Shown: positions 63,781-64,000 of the stretch, one piece after another
Position numbering within the stretch: position 1 is the first letter of the stretch
Layout of the letters: each line of letters starts with the position of its first letter
Assembly (NCBI GenBank): GCA_902495305.1
Contig: CABUWG010000002.1
Span: 13,314-77,313, forward strand
DNA: 64,000 nucleotides
Direction: 5' to 3'
From: an uncultured Pseudomonadota bacterium
Lineage (GTDB): Bacteria; Pseudomonadota; Alphaproteobacteria; RF32; CAG-239
The notes under the pieces: generated by a model
Told to the model about the DNA's origin: nothing
The model's database searches: none
Seen by the model: the letters and a program-made list of their open reading frames with translations, nothing else
Made by a program: the position numbers and the translations under genes

Positions 63781-63864
63781 AAACGTTCAGGCTGCGACGA
63801 TATTTTTGAGTGTAGTGTACAAACTAGTACATGAACGAAAAAATATCTAGCTTGATGAACGTTT
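63781..63864 (-). ncRNA. Structured repeat element, tandem copy 1
   Basis: Three nested helices: AAACGTTCA/TGAACGTTT (63781-63789 with 63856-63864), GATATTTTT/AAAAATATC (63799-63807 with 63839-63847) and TGTAC/GTACA (63816-63820 with 63827-63831). Shared single-stranded parts with copy 2 are CGATAAA before, GCTGCGACG in the first junction, ACTAG in the apical loop and TTTTGCG after. The functional strand is uncertain; the terminator at 63724-63758 favours minus. Confidence 0.7.
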
Positions 63865-63896
63865 TGCGAGCTCCTAATCCGGAATAAAATGACGAT

Positions 63897-63980
63897 AAAG
63901 GGGCGTGCTGCGACGTCGATTTCCGACAACGTGTACAACTAGCTACACGAGGAGGAAATCAACAAGCATGACACCCCTTT
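63897..63980 (-). ncRNA. Structured repeat element, tandem copy 2
   Basis: AAAGGGG/CCCCTTT (63897-63903 with 63974-63980), GATTTCC/GGAAATC (63918-63924 with 63954-63960) and GTGTA/TACAC (63931-63935 with 63944-63948). All three helices differ in sequence from copy 1 but keep pairing, while GCTGCGACG, ACTAG and TTTTGCG stay the same. The copies have the same span (84 bp) and are 32 bp apart. Confidence 0.7.
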
Positions 63981-64000
63981 TGCGTTATTTTATGATTTTG

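Noticed and set aside
63594..63938. 114-codon minus-strand open frame
   Set aside because: It crosses a terminator, the structured repeat and the pyrimidine tract, and has no ribosome-binding site or protein-like composition.
63781..63980. CRISPR array
   Set aside because: Only two units; the similarity is in loops and junctions while the stems differ, there are no regular spacers and no cas genes.
1..64000. tRNA, rRNA, transposase or prophage genes
   Set aside because: None was recognised on reading the gaps and translations; small RNAs without strong structure could still be missed.

Overview
The window reads as chromosomal DNA of a flagellated, piliated alphaproteobacterium of moderate GC (mid-40s percent by eye). 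The signs are a fliL-fliM-DUF6468-motE motility cluster, a LexA operator of the alphaproteobacterial GTTC-N7-GTTC type in front of umuDC, a dense cluster of GANTC (CcrM) sites, and ribosomal, HflKC and Deg sequences of alphaproteobacterial type. No close named relative can be fixed from the sequence alone; an uncultured gut or host-associated lineage is a guess. No rRNA, tRNA, CRISPR array, transposase or prophage was found.

Layout. 1-3.9 kb (minus): end of a secreted protein, then a very large type IV prepilin-like protein with a PilM-like partner. 4.1-12 kb (plus): fliL, fliM, two small flagellar genes, a 1044-residue periplasmic TPR protein and uvrB. 12-20 kb: DsbA-like thioredoxin, phosphate transporter with its DUF47 partner, Mrp/ApbC, hflK-hflC-degQ-holC. 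20-28.6 kb: galU, a giant AsmA protein with a coiled-coil tail, and a nucleoside salvage operon cdd-punA-deoC-deoA. 28.6-35 kb (minus): two giant, mutually related proteins of unknown function. 35-41.4 kb: MccF-like carboxypeptidase, LexA-controlled umuDC, peroxiredoxin, a cation antiporter coupled to a potassium channel, cold-shock protein. 41.7-58.3 kb (minus): S10, spc and alpha ribosomal operons with secY, adk and rpoA. 58.6-62.3 kb (minus): complete NAD salvage set nadM, pncA, pncB, nadE. 62.4-64 kb: two small orphan genes and tandem structured repeats.

The ribosomal block is normally ordered but interrupted. A structured repeat fills the rpsC-rplP gap. A terminator, a small membrane gene and a NUDIX gene separate rplO from secY, which has its own promoter. 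Finally, rplQ is detached from rpoA by about 1.4 kb and is served by a promoter that copies the S10 promoter.

The strongest candidate for something undescribed is a pair of leader RNAs, one before nadM and one before pncA. They share a 5-bp stem, a second stem with an 11-nt loop carrying AGGGCUUAU, and a downstream hairpin whose loop can kiss that sequence. The stems differ in sequence but keep pairing, and the downstream structure overlaps or competes with the ribosome-binding site. This looks like a riboswitch-type control of NAD salvage. Next in interest are the tandem and intra-operon structured repeats, the twin giant proteins, a UmuD homologue that lacks both its cleavage region and its catalytic lysine, and eight GANTC sites in 104 bp upstream of the S10 promoter.
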